NCBI GenBank assembly: GCA_964451365.1
Contig: CAYVIB010000003.1
Location: 62,001 to 126,000, forward strand
DNA length: 64,000 nucleotides
Reading direction: 5' to 3'
DNA from: CAYVIB01 sp964451365
GTDB lineage: Bacteria > Pseudomonadota > Gammaproteobacteria > Pseudomonadales > Cellvibrionaceae
Part shown: in pieces, positions 63,967 through 64,000 of the stretch
How positions within the stretch are numbered: position 1 is the first letter of the stretch
Layout of the letters: every line of letters starts with the position of its first letter
The notes under the pieces: generated by a model
Database searches by the model: none
What the model was told of the DNA's origin: nothing
The model's input: the letters and a program-made list of their open reading frames with translations, nothing else
Translations under genes and position numbers: made by a program

Positions 63967-64000
63967 ATGATTAGCAATAACGAGACGCCAATACTGGGTA
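63967..64000 (+). CDS. Start of a further gene of the glycogen operon, truncated by the window
   Basis: An ATG at 63967 (MISNNETPILG...) is open to the end, 43 bp after glgX, with a purine-rich GGAAAGA site upstream. Eleven codons are too few to name it. Position suggests a glycogen gene such as glgA, glgC or glgP, but the residues match none of the usual starts. Confidence 0.4.
   Translation, partial: MISNNETPILG

Noticed and set aside
1..64000. CRISPR array, tRNA, rRNA or prophage structural genes
   Set aside because: No regularly spaced direct repeats, cloverleaf-like segments, rRNA sequence or phage morphogenesis genes were seen.

Overview
The window looks like a chromosomal segment of a plant-polysaccharide-degrading gammaproteobacterium, probably in the Cellvibrionaceae (Saccharophagus, Teredinibacter or Cellvibrio relatives). 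The reasons are a GH9 cellulase carrying CBM10 and CBM2 modules on polyserine linkers, a pectin/uronate locus, gammaproteobacterial synteny (mazG-relA-cysM-gacS and adk-tsaB), and S10, spc and alpha ribosomal operons in the standard order. The genus is inference; no rRNA gene is present to settle it.

Region by region. Positions 1-14.7 kb are mostly minus-strand housekeeping genes: the 3' end of bioA, trpS, a GTDC1/QTMAN-like glycosyltransferase, a cNMP-binding/rhodanese-like protein, an M18 aminopeptidase, uppP, tsaB, a Lys/Ala-rich histone H1-like protein, adk, mazG, relA and cysM. Positions 14.9-19.3 kb carry a GacS/BarA hybrid kinase with a degenerate ATP-lid motif, then a 317-bp MITE-like element, then a tightly coupled peptidoglycan hydrolase plus secreted small protein that looks like an effector-immunity pair. 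Positions 19.7-30.7 kb are accessory: the GH9 cellulase, an intact IS630-type element, a three-gene operon (c-type cytochrome-like protein, LodA-like CTQ oxidase, LodB-like flavoprotein), a Rho_N/SAP-like protein and a DMT exporter.

Positions 30.9-42.5 kb form a pectin and uronate catabolism locus: a six-hairpin glycosidase-like lipoprotein, kduD, kduI, a DUF4861-GH105 lipoprotein, a GH28 polygalacturonase, a FadR-type GntR regulator and a UxaA-type altronate dehydratase. Palindromes of the type TTGGTATACCAA lie in the gaps and are probably the regulator's operators. GH28 and GH105 would release galacturonate and unsaturated uronates; KduI/KduD and UxaA would feed these into 2-keto-3-deoxygluconate. 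A ~1-kb gap in the locus has operators next to a minus-strand intrinsic terminator and may encode a regulated small RNA.

Positions 42.6-56.9 kb contain the S10-spc-alpha ribosomal protein superoperon with secY and rpoA, opened by a near-consensus promoter and closed by an intrinsic terminator. Positions 57.4-64 kb hold a glycogen operon (malQ, glgB, glgX) and the first codons of a further gene.
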